A stretch of 5,559 nucleotides of DNA from Deltaproteobacteria bacterium (GTDB taxonomy: Bacteria > Myxococcota > Myxococcia > Myxococcales > 40CM-4-68-19). The notes under the pieces were generated by a model. It worked only from the letters and a program-made list of their open reading frames with translations, made no database searches and had not been told where the DNA came from. The stretch covers positions 1 through 5,559 of the forward strand of contig VBKQ01000384.1 of the NCBI GenBank assembly GCA_005879505.1, written 5' to 3'. The translations under genes and the position numbers were made by a program. Each line of letters starts with the position of its first letter. The first letter of the stretch is position 1. Below are positions 1-5,559 of this stretch, one piece after another.

Positions 1-741
1 CTCGGTAACGGCGATGGTGTGCTCCCAGTGGCTCGAGAGCTTTCCGTCGCGCGTCACCACGGTCCAGCCATCGGGCAAGGTGTCGACCTCGTGCGTGCCG
101 AGGTTGATCATCGGCTCGATGGCGAGGACCATTCCGGGCCGCATCCGGGGATTCGGCTGGCCGCGCGACCAGAGCGAGAGACCGTAGTTCGGCACTTGCG
201 GCTCCTCGTGCAGCTTCTTGCCGATGCCGTGGCCGACGTAGTCGCGGACGATGCCGTAGCCGAACGGCGACACGTGCGCTTCGATGGCCGAGCCGATGTC
301 GCTAATCCGGTTGCCGGGCACCATCGCGGCGATGCCCTTCTCCAGCACGACCCGCGTCTCCTCGAGCAGCCGCGAGGCGTCGGGAGAAACCTTGCCCACC
401 GCCACGGTGCGCGCGGAGTCGCCGTAGTACCCGTGCTTGATCACGCCATAGTCGAGCTTCAGCAGGTCGCCTTCGACCAGCTTGCGGCGGGTGGGGATGC
501 CGTGGACCACCTGCTCGTTCACGGAGATGCAGATGTTCTTCGGGAACCCGTACAGCCCTTTGAAGGCGCAGACGCCGCCCCGGCGGACGGTCTCGCGCTC
601 AGCGATGGAGTCCAGCTCCTCCAGGGTCACACCCGGAGCCACCGCACGGGTGAGCTCCTCGAGGACCTCGTAGACGATCAGCGAGGCCTCGCGCATGTAA
701 GCGACCTCGTCCCGCGTCTTGATTTCGATTCCGCCCGGCAT
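1..741 (-). CDS. map: Methionine aminopeptidase, type I (C-terminus cut by window edge)
   Basis: This cytosolic metalloprotease removes the initiator methionine from new proteins when the second residue is small. The 247 residues present start MPGGIEIKTRDEVAYMREAS, the usual type I opening without an N-terminal extension. The metal ligands expected for the family are all visible: Asp97 (KLDYG), Asp108 (YYGDSA), His171 (VGHGIG), Glu209 (AIEPM) and Glu240 (HWEHT). The substrate-site histidines His80 (VVHGIP) and His178 (KLHEEP) are also there. The reading frame is open to base 1 and ends at HTIAVTE, so by comparison with family lengths of about 250-265 only the last few residues and the stop are missing. 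The ATG directly follows the adk TAG with no bases between, and I see no strong Shine-Dalgarno sequence, so translation probably depends on ribosomes finishing adk. A gene such as infA often follows map in this operon but lies outside the window. Confidence 0.96.
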   Translation of the reverse strand, partial: MPGGIEIKTRDEVAYMREASLIVYEVLEELTRAVAPGVTLEELDSIAERETVRRGGVCAFKGLYGFPKNICISVNEQVVHGIPTRRKLVEGDLLKLDYGVIKHGYYGDSARTVAVGKVSPDASRLLEETRVVLEKGIAAMVPGNRISDIGSAIEAHVSPFGYGIVRDYVGHGIGKKLHEEPQVPNYGLSLWSRGQPNPRMRPGMVLAIEPMINLGTHEVDTLPDGWTVVTRDGKLSSHWEHTIAVTE

Positions 742-1380
742 CTACTGGAGCGCCTGCACGATGCGCTTCTCCACCTCGTCCACGGTACCCACGCCGTTCA
801 CCGGCCGCACGACACCCCGCGCCTTGTAGTAACCAGTGAGCAGCGCCGTCTTGCTCTCGTACTCGAGCATCCGCTGCCGGACCCTGTCCGGCATGTCGTC
901 CGGACGCACGACCAGCTTCTCGCCGTCGTTGTCGCAGATGCCCGGCCGCTTCGGCGGCGAATCCTTGCCGTAGGACGTCTGGCACCTGGGGCAGGTGGCC
1001 CGGCCCGACAGCCGCTCGACCAGCACCTCGGTCGGCACCTCGAGCACGACGACGCGATCGATGCGCGTGCCGCGGCGCTGCACCATCTCGTCCAGGGCGG
1101 TGGCCTGCGGCACGGTCCGGGGGAACCCGTCGAGGAGGAATCCCTTGGCCGCCTGCCCAGACGCCAGCGCTTCGTCGATGATGCCGTTGACGATCTCGTC
1201 GGGGACGAGCTTACCCGCGTCCATCAGCGCCTTGGCCTTCTTGCCCAGCGGCGTTCCGTCGGCGGCGGCCTTGCGCAGGATGTCGCCGGTCGAGAGCTGG
1301 GGAATTCCGAACCGGGCGGTGAGCCGCTTGGCCTGGGTCCCTTTTCCCGCCCCTGGCGGTCCGAGAAGGATGACGTTCAC
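742..1380 (-). CDS. adk: Adenylate kinase, zinc-LID long form
   Basis: The enzyme catalyses ATP + AMP = 2 ADP in the cytosol and keeps adenine nucleotides balanced. The 212-residue protein has the P-loop GPPGAGKGT at residues 7-15, the AMP-binding stretch QLSTGDILR at 28-36, the family signature FLLDGFPRT at 81-89, and catalytic arginines in RPDD (Arg159) and RQR (Arg170). The LID domain (about 122-160) is the long type and carries a four-ligand zinc site: Cys130, Cys133, Cys149 and Asp152, as in the structurally known Bacillus enzymes, so it should bind structural zinc. The start is GTG, and a GAGGG Shine-Dalgarno sequence sits 4 nt upstream (1385-1389). The gene follows secY after 43 nt and abuts map exactly. 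The secY-adk-map order is standard in many bacteria. Confidence 0.97.
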   Translation of the reverse strand: MNVILLGPPGAGKGTQAKRLTARFGIPQLSTGDILRKAAADGTPLGKKAKALMDAGKLVPDEIVNGIIDEALASGQAAKGFLLDGFPRTVPQATALDEMVQRRGTRIDRVVVLEVPTEVLVERLSGRATCPRCQTSYGKDSPPKRPGICDNDGEKLVVRPDDMPDRVRQRMLEYESKTALLTGYYKARGVVRPVNGVGTVDEVEKRIVQALQ

Positions 1381-1423
1381 GCGGCCCTCGCGTCCTCTTC
1401 CATCACGGGCGAAGGGTTACGGC

Positions 1424-2764
1424 TCACGCAGCCGCCGGAGCTCCGACGTCGCGGCGGCCGCGGATGCGGGGGCCGCGCGGCCCGGTGAAGCCCTCGTAGT
1501 GGCGCGTGATCAGGTGGCTCTCGATCTGCTGCACCGTATCGAGGGCCACACCGACCACGATCAACAACGCGGTGCCGCCGAACTGGAACGGCACGTTGTA
1601 CTTGGTGACCAGGATGCTGGGCAGCACACAGACCGCGGAGATGTAGATCGCGCCGCCGAAGGTGATGCGCGAGAGCACGTGGTCGATGTAATCGGCGGTC
1701 TTCTTGCCGGGCCGGATTCCCGGGATGTACCCGCCGTACTTCTTGAGATTGTCCGCGACGTCCACCGGGTTGAAGGTCACCGCCGTGTAGAAGTAGCAGA
1801 AGAAGACGATCCCGATGACGTAGAGGCCGTCGTAGATCCAGCCGCCGCGGGTCATCGCGTCGGCGAACGGCTTGAACGCCGGGACCCAGGTCGCGAGCGT
1901 CGCCGGGAAGAGCAGGATCGAGCTGGCGAAGATGGGCGGGATCACGCCCGACATGTTCACTTTGAGCGGCAAGTGCGTGCTCTGGCCGCTGAAGGTCTGC
2001 CGCCCCACCACGCGCTTCGCGTAGTGCACCGGGATCTTCCGGTAGGCGCGTTCGACGAACACGATCACGGCGATGGTGAGCACCATCACCGCGCCGAGGA
2101 TGAACAGCTGGATGTCCGAGCCCTCCGCCTTGTCCTGGAAGGTGGTCCAGGTCTGGAGCACCGCCTGCGGGATGCGGGCGACGATGCCGGCGAAGATGAT
2201 CAGCGAGATGCCGTTCCCGATGCCGCGCTCGGTGATCTGCTCGCCGAGCCACATGATGAAGGCGGTGCCGGCGGTGAGCGTGATCACGGTGAGCAGGCGG
2301 AACCCCCAGCCTTTCACGTCGTCGGGGACGACGCTTTCGCTCCCGGCCTTCACCGACTCGAGATAGCGGGCGATGCCGAAGCCCTGGACGATGGAGAGGA
2401 CGATGGTGCCGTAGCGGGTCCACTGCGTGATCTTGCGCCGCCCCATCTCGCCCTCTTTGGAGAGCTTCTCGAGGGTAGGCACCACCACCGTGAGCAGCTG
2501 CAGGATGATGCTCGCGCTGACGTACGGCATGATGCCCAGGGCGAAGATCGAGAGCTGCTCGAGGGCGCCGCCGGTGAACAGGTTGAAGAGGTTGAGGAAT
2601 CCTCCGCTGGACTCGATCGCCTTCTTCATCACCTCGCGGTTGACGCCGGGTGCGGTGACGAAAACGCCGATGCGGTACACCGCGAGACACATCAGGGTGA
2701 AGGCGAGCCGCTTGCGCAGCTCCTGGATCTTGAACAGGTTCGAGAAGGCGTTGGCAAACGACAC
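1424..2764 (-). CDS. secY: Preprotein translocase subunit SecY
   Basis: SecY is the channel-forming subunit of the SecYEG translocon in the inner membrane, which exports unfolded proteins and inserts membrane proteins. The 446-residue product is the normal length and strongly hydrophobic, consistent with ten membrane segments. Recognisable family blocks are the first membrane segment at about 21-38, the plug and second-helix region GGFLNLFNLFTGGALEQLSI through IMPYVSASIILQLL (54-91), WLGEQITERGIGNGISLI (172-189), the cytosolic loop RKIPVHYAKR (242-251) that contacts ribosome or SecA, YIPGIRPGKKTADYI (346-360) and VQQIESHLITRHYEGF (411-426). The tail after residue 427 is Gly/Arg/Ala-rich and looks variable. 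The start is GTG, with AGGAG 5 nt upstream (2770-2774). It lies 24 nt after rplO, the usual place for secY at the end of the spc operon. Confidence 0.98.
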   Translation of the reverse strand: MSFANAFSNLFKIQELRKRLAFTLMCLAVYRIGVFVTAPGVNREVMKKAIESSGGFLNLFNLFTGGALEQLSIFALGIMPYVSASIILQLLTVVVPTLEKLSKEGEMGRRKITQWTRYGTIVLSIVQGFGIARYLESVKAGSESVVPDDVKGWGFRLLTVITLTAGTAFIMWLGEQITERGIGNGISLIIFAGIVARIPQAVLQTWTTFQDKAEGSDIQLFILGAVMVLTIAVIVFVERAYRKIPVHYAKRVVGRQTFSGQSTHLPLKVNMSGVIPPIFASSILLFPATLATWVPAFKPFADAMTRGGWIYDGLYVIGIVFFCYFYTAVTFNPVDVADNLKKYGGYIPGIRPGKKTADYIDHVLSRITFGGAIYISAVCVLPSILVTKYNVPFQFGGTALLIVVGVALDTVQQIESHLITRHYEGFTGPRGPRIRGRRDVGAPAAA

Positions 2765-2788
2765 GGCGTCTCCTGGAGGGCCCGAATT

Positions 2789-3316
2789 CTAACGTAGTTT
2801 AGGCTTTTCGGCGCCCGCTGCCGCCTTCTTTTCCGCGGCCTTCCGCTGCTGGGGTGTGACCTTGGGCGGCAGCACGATCACGTCCACCTTGCCGCCCGCC
2901 TTCTCGATCTTCTCCTTGGCGGATGCGGAGAACTTGTGCGCGCGGACCGAGACCGGCTTGGTGAGCTCGCCGTCGCCGAGGACCTTGAGGCCATCCTTGC
3001 GCCCCTTCACCGCGCCCGCCTCGATCAGCTTGTCCACGTCCACCTCGGCGAGTCCCAAGCGCTCCAGGTCGCCGACGTTGATCAGCGCGTACTCGACCCG
3101 GAACGGATTCGTGAACCCTCGCTTGGGAATGCGGCGCTGGATCGGCATCTGGCCGCCTTCGAACCCGATGAAGTTCATGTTGCCGGTCCGGGCCTTCTGG
3201 CCCTTGCCGCCACGGCCGGCCGTCTTGCCCAGCCCGCTGGCCTGGCCCCGCCCGACCCGCTTCTTTTCCTTCACCCCACCACCCCTCGGCGGCGTCAATC
3301 TCGTCAGCTCGTTCAT
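2789..3316 (-). CDS. rplO: 50S ribosomal protein L15, with extended C-terminus
   Basis: L15 binds 23S rRNA and is a late-assembling large-subunit protein. The 175-residue product has the glycine- and arginine-rich N-terminal arm typical of the family (KRVGRGQASGLGKTAGRGGKGQKAR, roughly residues 19-43), then GFEGGQMPIQRRIPKRGF (51-68) and the globular-domain signature around KVLGDGELTKPVSVRAHKFS (111-130), ending at GGKVDVIVLP (141-150). Bacterial L15 is usually about 145-150 residues. The last 25 or so here form an Ala/Lys-rich tail with 8 basic residues and no hydrophobic core. The ATG overlaps the rpmD TGA as ATGA, and a GAGGG Shine-Dalgarno sequence lies 7 nt upstream inside rpmD, so it is probably coupled to rpmD translation. 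Confidence 0.97.
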   Translation of the reverse strand: MNELTRLTPPRGGGVKEKKRVGRGQASGLGKTAGRGGKGQKARTGNMNFIGFEGGQMPIQRRIPKRGFTNPFRVEYALINVGDLERLGLAEVDVDKLIEAGAVKGRKDGLKVLGDGELTKPVSVRAHKFSASAKEKIEKAGGKVDVIVLPPKVTPQQRKAAEKKAAAGAEKPKLR

Positions 3317-3582
3317 CTCTGTTCCCTCTCAGGCCTTCGAGACTTTTCCGAGGCAGCTCTCTGGGACTTCTGGCGGAAGCGGCGGCCGAAGGGTTTGAAT
3401 TCCTCGTTCGTCTCGGACCACTCGATCAGATAGGCGACCTTGTCGATCATCCCGCGGATCGCGGGCGTGTCCTGCAGCACTCGCTCGCGGCCGACGCGGG
3501 TCAACCCCAGGCCGCGCAATGTCTCGCGGTGCCTCTCGGTGTGGCCGCTCATTCCGCGGACCAGCTTCACTTTCAGCGACAT
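3313..3582 (-). CDS. rpmD: 50S ribosomal protein L30, with about 30-residue C-terminal extension
   Basis: L30 is a small large-subunit protein that binds 23S rRNA. The family core is visible from residue 3 to about 56: LKVKLVRGMSGHTERHRETLRGLGL (a short strand followed by the conserved LRGLGL turn), then a break around QDTPAIRGMIDKVAYLIEW, where homologs have the helix ending in a V-x-x-L-V pattern. Bacterial L30 is normally near 60 residues. This one is 89, with a charged tail from residue 59 containing 11 Lys/Arg in 31 positions. The ATG lies one base after the rpsE TGA (TGACATG), and GGGAG sits 6 nt upstream inside rpsE, supporting this start and coupling. The next gene, rplO, overlaps by 4 nt. 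Its identity is clear from both the core sequence and the S5-L30-L15 order. Confidence 0.95.
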   Translation of the reverse strand: MSLKVKLVRGMSGHTERHRETLRGLGLTRVGRERVLQDTPAIRGMIDKVAYLIEWSETNEEFKPFGRRFRQKSQRAASEKSRRPEREQR

Positions 3583-3583
3583 G

Positions 3584-4102
3584 TCAGGCTCCCTGCTCCG
3601 CCCGCATCTCGGTCAGCTCCTTGCCGCGCAGGCGAGCGGCCTCCTCGGGGCTGCGGAGCTTGCGCAGCCCGTCCAAGGCCGCCTTCACCACGTTGTGCGG
3701 ATTTCGCGAGCCCTGCGATTTCGTCAGGATGTTCCGGATGCCCACGGCCTCGAGCACCGCGCGGACGCTGCCGCCGGCGATGACCCCGGTTCCTTCGCCC
3801 GCGGGCTTGAGCAGCACCCTGCCCGATCCAAAGTGGCCCATCACCTCGTGTGGGATGGTGTTGCCCGCCAGCGGGACCTTGAACAGGTTCTTCTTGGCCT
3901 GCTCGCCGCCCTTGCGGATGGCCTCCGGCACCTCGTTCGCCTTGCCCAGTCCGGCGCCGACGTGTCCCTGGCCGTCGCCGACGACCACCAGCGCGGAGAA
4001 CGAGAAACGCCGGCCGCCCTTCACCACCTTGGCGACGCGGTTGATGTGGACCACCCGGTCGTTCAGCTCGGGGAGGTCGTTCGGATTGATCGGTGCAGCC
4101 AT
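3584..4102 (-). CDS. rpsE: 30S ribosomal protein S5
   Basis: S5 sits on the solvent side of the small subunit near the mRNA entry channel and contributes to decoding fidelity and mRNA unwinding. The 172-residue protein matches the family in length. The N-terminal double-stranded-RNA-binding-like domain carries RVVHINRVAKVVKGGRRFSF (16-35), including the VKGGR loop (27-31) where spectinomycin-resistance changes map in Escherichia coli S5. This copy shows the ordinary sensitive-looking loop. The C-terminal domain has LLKPAGEGTGVIAGGSVRAV (97-116) and the SQGSRNPHNVVKA block (129-141). The start is ATG with AAAGGG 5 nt upstream (4108-4113). Unlike its neighbours it is not coupled closely to the gene before it: 97 nt separate it from rplR, and that spacer folds into hairpins that could affect S5 translation. 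Confidence 0.98.
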   Translation of the reverse strand: MAAPINPNDLPELNDRVVHINRVAKVVKGGRRFSFSALVVVGDGQGHVGAGLGKANEVPEAIRKGGEQAKKNLFKVPLAGNTIPHEVMGHFGSGRVLLKPAGEGTGVIAGGSVRAVLEAVGIRNILTKSQGSRNPHNVVKAALDGLRKLRSPEEAARLRGKELTEMRAEQGA

Positions 4103-4131
4103 GTAAACCCTTTCCGTAGTCCTTCTTCAAA

Positions 4132-4159
4132 GCGTGTTCCCGCCTCCGCGGAAACACAC
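4132..4159 (-). promoter_or_regulatory. Stem-loop in the rplR-rpsE spacer (12-bp stem, GGAG loop)
   Basis: In the transcript, GUGUGUUUCCGC (4159-4148) can pair with GCGGGAACACGC (4143-4132). This gives a 12-bp stem with two G-U wobbles and a GGAG tetraloop (4147-4144). The structure begins 41 nt after the rplR stop and ends 29 nt before the rpsE ATG. Only three U residues follow it, so it does not look like an efficient intrinsic terminator. An mRNA processing or stability element, a partial attenuator, or a translational control element for S5 are all possible. The fold is seen directly in the sequence; any function is inference. Confidence 0.5.
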
Positions 4160-4178
4160 AGCAACTGCGTAGCCGCTA

Positions 4179-4195
4179 AGCCGCCTCCGGCGGCC
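4179..4195 (-). promoter_or_regulatory. Small GC-rich stem-loop just after rplR
   Basis: In the transcript GCCGCC (4194-4189) pairs perfectly with GGCGGC (4185-4180) around a GGA triloop, and a flanking G-U pair can extend the stem. It starts five bases after the rplR stop codon. No U-tract follows (UUAG). It shares the 9-nt string CGGAGGCGG (minus strand 4189-4181 and 4148-4140) with the larger hairpin downstream. GC-rich DNA forms such short palindromes by chance fairly often, so on its own this would be weak evidence. Confidence 0.35.
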
Positions 4196-4199
4196 GCGG

Positions 4200-4568
4200 C
4201 TAGAACTTCAGGCCGCCTTCGCGGGCGCCCTCTGCGACGGCCGCTACCCGGCCGTGATACATGAAGCCGTTGCGGTCGAACACGACCGTCTCGATCTTCG
4301 CTTCCTGGCATTTCTTCGCCACCAGCTTGCCCACTTCCTTGGCCAGGTCCTTCTTCTTGCCCTTGCCCTCTTTCAGCTCGGGCGAGAGCGTCGACGCGGC
4401 GGCCAGCGTCTTCCCGGTCACGTCGTCGATCACCTGCGCATAGATATGGTTCAAGCTGCGGTAGACCGAGAGGCGCGGCCGCTCCTGCGAGCCCTCGACG
4501 TTCTTGCGGATGTGCGCCTTGCGGCGCAGCCGCAGCAGCTGCTTCCTCATGTTGGTCGACGAGCTCAT
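4200..4568 (-). CDS. rplR: 50S ribosomal protein L18
   Basis: L18 binds 5S rRNA together with L5 and helps dock the 5S particle onto the large subunit. The 122-residue product is of normal length. It opens with a basic arm (MRKQLLRLRRKAHIRKN, 7-23), followed by the family core ERPRLSVYRSLNHIYAQVID (29-48), TGKTLAAAST (51-60), a lysine-rich loop EGKGKKKDLAKEVGKLVAKK (67-86) and the C-terminal VVFDRNGFMYHGRVAAVAEGAREGGLKF (95-122). The chosen ATG overlaps the rplF stop by one base (TGATG), with GGGAG 7 nt upstream (4576-4580). Met7 is an alternative start but lacks this coupling. The same frame stays open upstream through rplF, but only the part from this ATG matches L18. Confidence 0.97.
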   Translation of the reverse strand: MSSSTNMRKQLLRLRRKAHIRKNVEGSQERPRLSVYRSLNHIYAQVIDDVTGKTLAAASTLSPELKEGKGKKKDLAKEVGKLVAKKCQEAKIETVVFDRNGFMYHGRVAAVAEGAREGGLKF

Positions 4569-5110
4569 CACGCAGCTCCCGTCTTGCCCTGCTTGCGGCG
4601 GATGGTTTCCTCGGCGTACTTGATTCCCTTGCCCTTGTAGGGTTCGGGCGGCCGCAGTTTGCGGATCTCCGCAGCCACGAGCCCGATGCGGTGCTTGTCG
4701 GCGCCCTTCACGGTCAACCGGTTGCCCTTGGCGTCGTACTCCGCGGTGACGCCTTCCGGCAACGGGTACACCACCGGATGGGAGAAGCCGAGGGCCAGGT
4801 GGATCTCCTTGCCCTTCAGCTCCGCCTTGTAACCGACGCCGGAGATGTCCAGCGAGCGGGAGAACCCCTGGGTGACGCCGAGGATCATGTTGGCGACGAG
4901 CGTCCGTGTCAGGCCGTGGAGCTCCCGCGCCCGGCGCGAGTCGTTGGGCCGGTCCACGCGGACCTGGCCGTTCTCGACGGTGACCTTCATCTCGCGGTCG
5001 AGCTTCTGCGCGACCTTGCCCTTCGGGCCCTCGACGTTCACGAGCCCTGGCTGCGCGGTCACCTTGACCTTGTCCGGAATCTTGATGGCGAGCTTGCCGA
5101 TGCGCGACAT
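4568..5110 (-). CDS. rplF: 50S ribosomal protein L6
   Basis: L6 binds 23S rRNA near the sarcin-ricin loop and the factor-binding site of the large subunit. The 180-residue protein is the usual length, with two repeated domains. Domain one begins MSRIGKLAIKIPDKVKV and includes VNVEGPKGK (24-32). Domain two includes GFSRSLDISGVGYKAELKGK (82-101) and LALGFSHPV (105-113), and ends with the family signature PEPYKGKGIKY (155-165) and a basic tail RRKQGKTG. The start is ATG, with a strong AAGGAG 5 nt upstream (5116-5121). The rpsH stop codon TAA is partly built from this Shine-Dalgarno sequence. It is 9 nt after rpsH and overlaps rplR by one base. Confidence 0.98.
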   Translation of the reverse strand: MSRIGKLAIKIPDKVKVTAQPGLVNVEGPKGKVAQKLDREMKVTVENGQVRVDRPNDSRRARELHGLTRTLVANMILGVTQGFSRSLDISGVGYKAELKGKEIHLALGFSHPVVYPLPEGVTAEYDAKGNRLTVKGADKHRIGLVAAEIRKLRPPEPYKGKGIKYAEETIRRKQGKTGAA

Positions 5111-5115
5111 GCCGG

Positions 5116-5121
5116 CTCCTT
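5116..5121 (-). promoter_or_regulatory. rplF ribosome binding site embedded in the rpsH stop
   Basis: The minus strand reads AAGGAG, five bases before the rplF ATG. Its first two As are the last two bases of the rpsH TAA stop (5122-5120). A ribosome terminating on rpsH would sit directly over this site, which favours coupled translation of S8 and L6. Confidence 0.8.
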
Positions 5122-5518
5122 ACCAGACGGTGGCGATCAGCTCGCCGCCGAGGTGCTGCTTGCGCGCCTCGTGATCGACGAGCACGCCCTTGGAAGTGGA
5201 GAGGATGGCGATCCCCAGGCCGTTCATCACCTTGGGGATCTCGGTATACCTCACGTATCGGCGCAGACCGGGCTTCGACTGGCGGCGGATCTCGCTGATG
5301 GCCGGCCGCCGGCCCTCGTCGTACTTGAGCAGGACCTTCAAGGTTCCCTGCCGGCCGTCGTCGGCGCGCGACACCTCGCGCACGAAGCCTTCGTCGCGCA
5401 GCACCTCGCAAATCTTCTGCTTGATGTTGCTCGCGGGGAGATCGATCTCCTCGAGTCCTGCACGCTGTGCGTTGCGGATCCGCGTCAGCAGATCGGCAAC
5501 CGGATCGGTCATGCTCAT
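5120..5518 (-). CDS. rpsH: 30S ribosomal protein S8
   Basis: S8 is a primary binder of helix 21 of 16S rRNA and organises the small-subunit platform. In Escherichia coli it also represses its own operon by binding the mRNA near rplE. That site would lie upstream of this window. The 132-residue product is the normal length. The N-terminus MTDPVADLLTRIRNAQRAG and the helix IKQKICEVLRDEGFV (33-47) are typical, and the C-terminal signature GLGIAILSTSKGV followed by DHEARKQHLGGELIATVW matches the rRNA-binding family block. Two in-frame ATGs lie six bases apart (5518 and 5512). The first is preferred because GGAGGT lies 9 nt before it, against 15 nt for the second. Confidence 0.98.
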   Translation of the reverse strand: MSMTDPVADLLTRIRNAQRAGLEEIDLPASNIKQKICEVLRDEGFVREVSRADDGRQGTLKVLLKYDEGRRPAISEIRRQSKPGLRRYVRYTEIPKVMNGLGIAILSTSKGVLVDHEARKQHLGGELIATVW

Positions 5519-5559
5519 TGCGTCACTACCTCCGCCGGCCGTACCCGTGGGCGCGCCGG
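5519..5559 (-). other. Unassigned 41-nt edge segment upstream of rpsH
   Basis: The gene expected upstream in this operon is rpsN (S14). None of the three minus-strand frames here ends in the S14 C-terminal pattern (a Lys/Arg-Ala-Ser-Trp-like end). One frame would stop with a TGA overlapping the rpsH ATG, and another stops with TAG at 5526-5528, but the segment is too short to assign either. It may simply be intergenic leader. Confidence 0.4.
5528..5533 (-). promoter_or_regulatory. rpsH ribosome binding site
   Basis: The minus strand reads GGAGGT nine bases before the first rpsH ATG. This is among the strongest Shine-Dalgarno matches in the window and decides the start in favour of 5518 over 5512. 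Confidence 0.75.

Noticed and set aside
1377..1403. Eight-residue mini-frame (MEEDARAA) on the minus strand whose TGA overlaps the adk GTG
   Set aside because: It has no ribosome binding site of its own and could arise by chance. A leader-peptide role would need conservation in relatives.
19..1488. 489-codon plus-strand open frame opposite map, adk and the secY end
   Set aside because: It lies antisense to three firmly identified genes, its product is a His/Arg/Asp/Leu-rich composition typical of antisense frames in GC-rich coding DNA, and it matches no family I recognise.
1377..2690. 437-codon minus-strand frame overlapping secY in another frame
   Set aside because: SecY in its own frame has all the expected family blocks. 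The overlapping frame gives an Arg/His/Pro-rich product with no recognisable domain.
995..2797. 600-codon plus-strand open frame opposite secY
   Set aside because: It is also fully antisense to adk and secY, with a very biased Asp/Glu/His/Arg composition. High GC at third codon positions of the real genes removes stop codons from this frame.
4132..4159. The large spacer hairpin as an intrinsic terminator
   Set aside because: The stem is strong, but only three U residues follow it, and essential ribosomal genes lie downstream, so efficient termination is unlikely.
4200..5411. 403-codon minus-strand open frame that includes rplR and continues upstream across rplF into rpsH
   Set aside because: Only its last 122 codons match L18. 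The upstream part is an out-of-frame reading of rplF and rpsH, so this is not a fusion protein.

Overview
The window is part of a ribosomal-protein operon read entirely from the minus strand. It covers the second half of the bacterial spc operon and its usual continuation into secretion and housekeeping genes. In transcription order (right to left) it reads rpsH (S8), rplF (L6), rplR (L18), rpsE (S5), rpmD (L30), rplO (L15), secY, adk, map. All nine genes are recognised from family motifs. Eight are complete, and map runs off the left edge just short of its C-terminus.

The DNA is strongly GC-rich. Gene order is the common bacterial one, with no insertions. Adk is the long type with a Cys-Cys-Cys-Asp zinc site in the LID, and L15, L30 and SecY carry basic or low-complexity C-terminal tails. 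This suits a high-GC proteobacterium-like lineage, and a myxobacterial/deltaproteobacterial relative is my best guess. The assignment is inference from gene content and style only, with no database comparison.

Layout: positions 5519-5559 hold the end of an upstream spacer with a strong Shine-Dalgarno sequence. rpsH and rplF are 9 nt apart. rplF and rplR overlap by 1 nt (TGATG). rplR and rpsE are separated by 97 nt containing two hairpins. rpsE and rpmD are 1 nt apart, rpmD and rplO overlap by 4 nt (ATGA), rplO and secY are 24 nt apart, secY and adk 43 nt apart, and adk and map abut directly (TAG then ATG). I see no promoter or T-tract terminator inside the window, so one polycistronic mRNA with extensive translational coupling is the simplest reading.

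The genes work together in making the ribosome (S5, S8, L6, L15, L18, L30), inserting and exporting nascent proteins (SecY), removing the initiator methionine (Map) and balancing adenine nucleotides (Adk). This is a conserved core region. I found no mobile element, CRISPR array, RNA gene or unknown protein-coding system. The one stretch the genes do not explain is the rplR-rpsE spacer, with a long near-perfect stem-loop and a second smaller one that share a 9-nt repeat.
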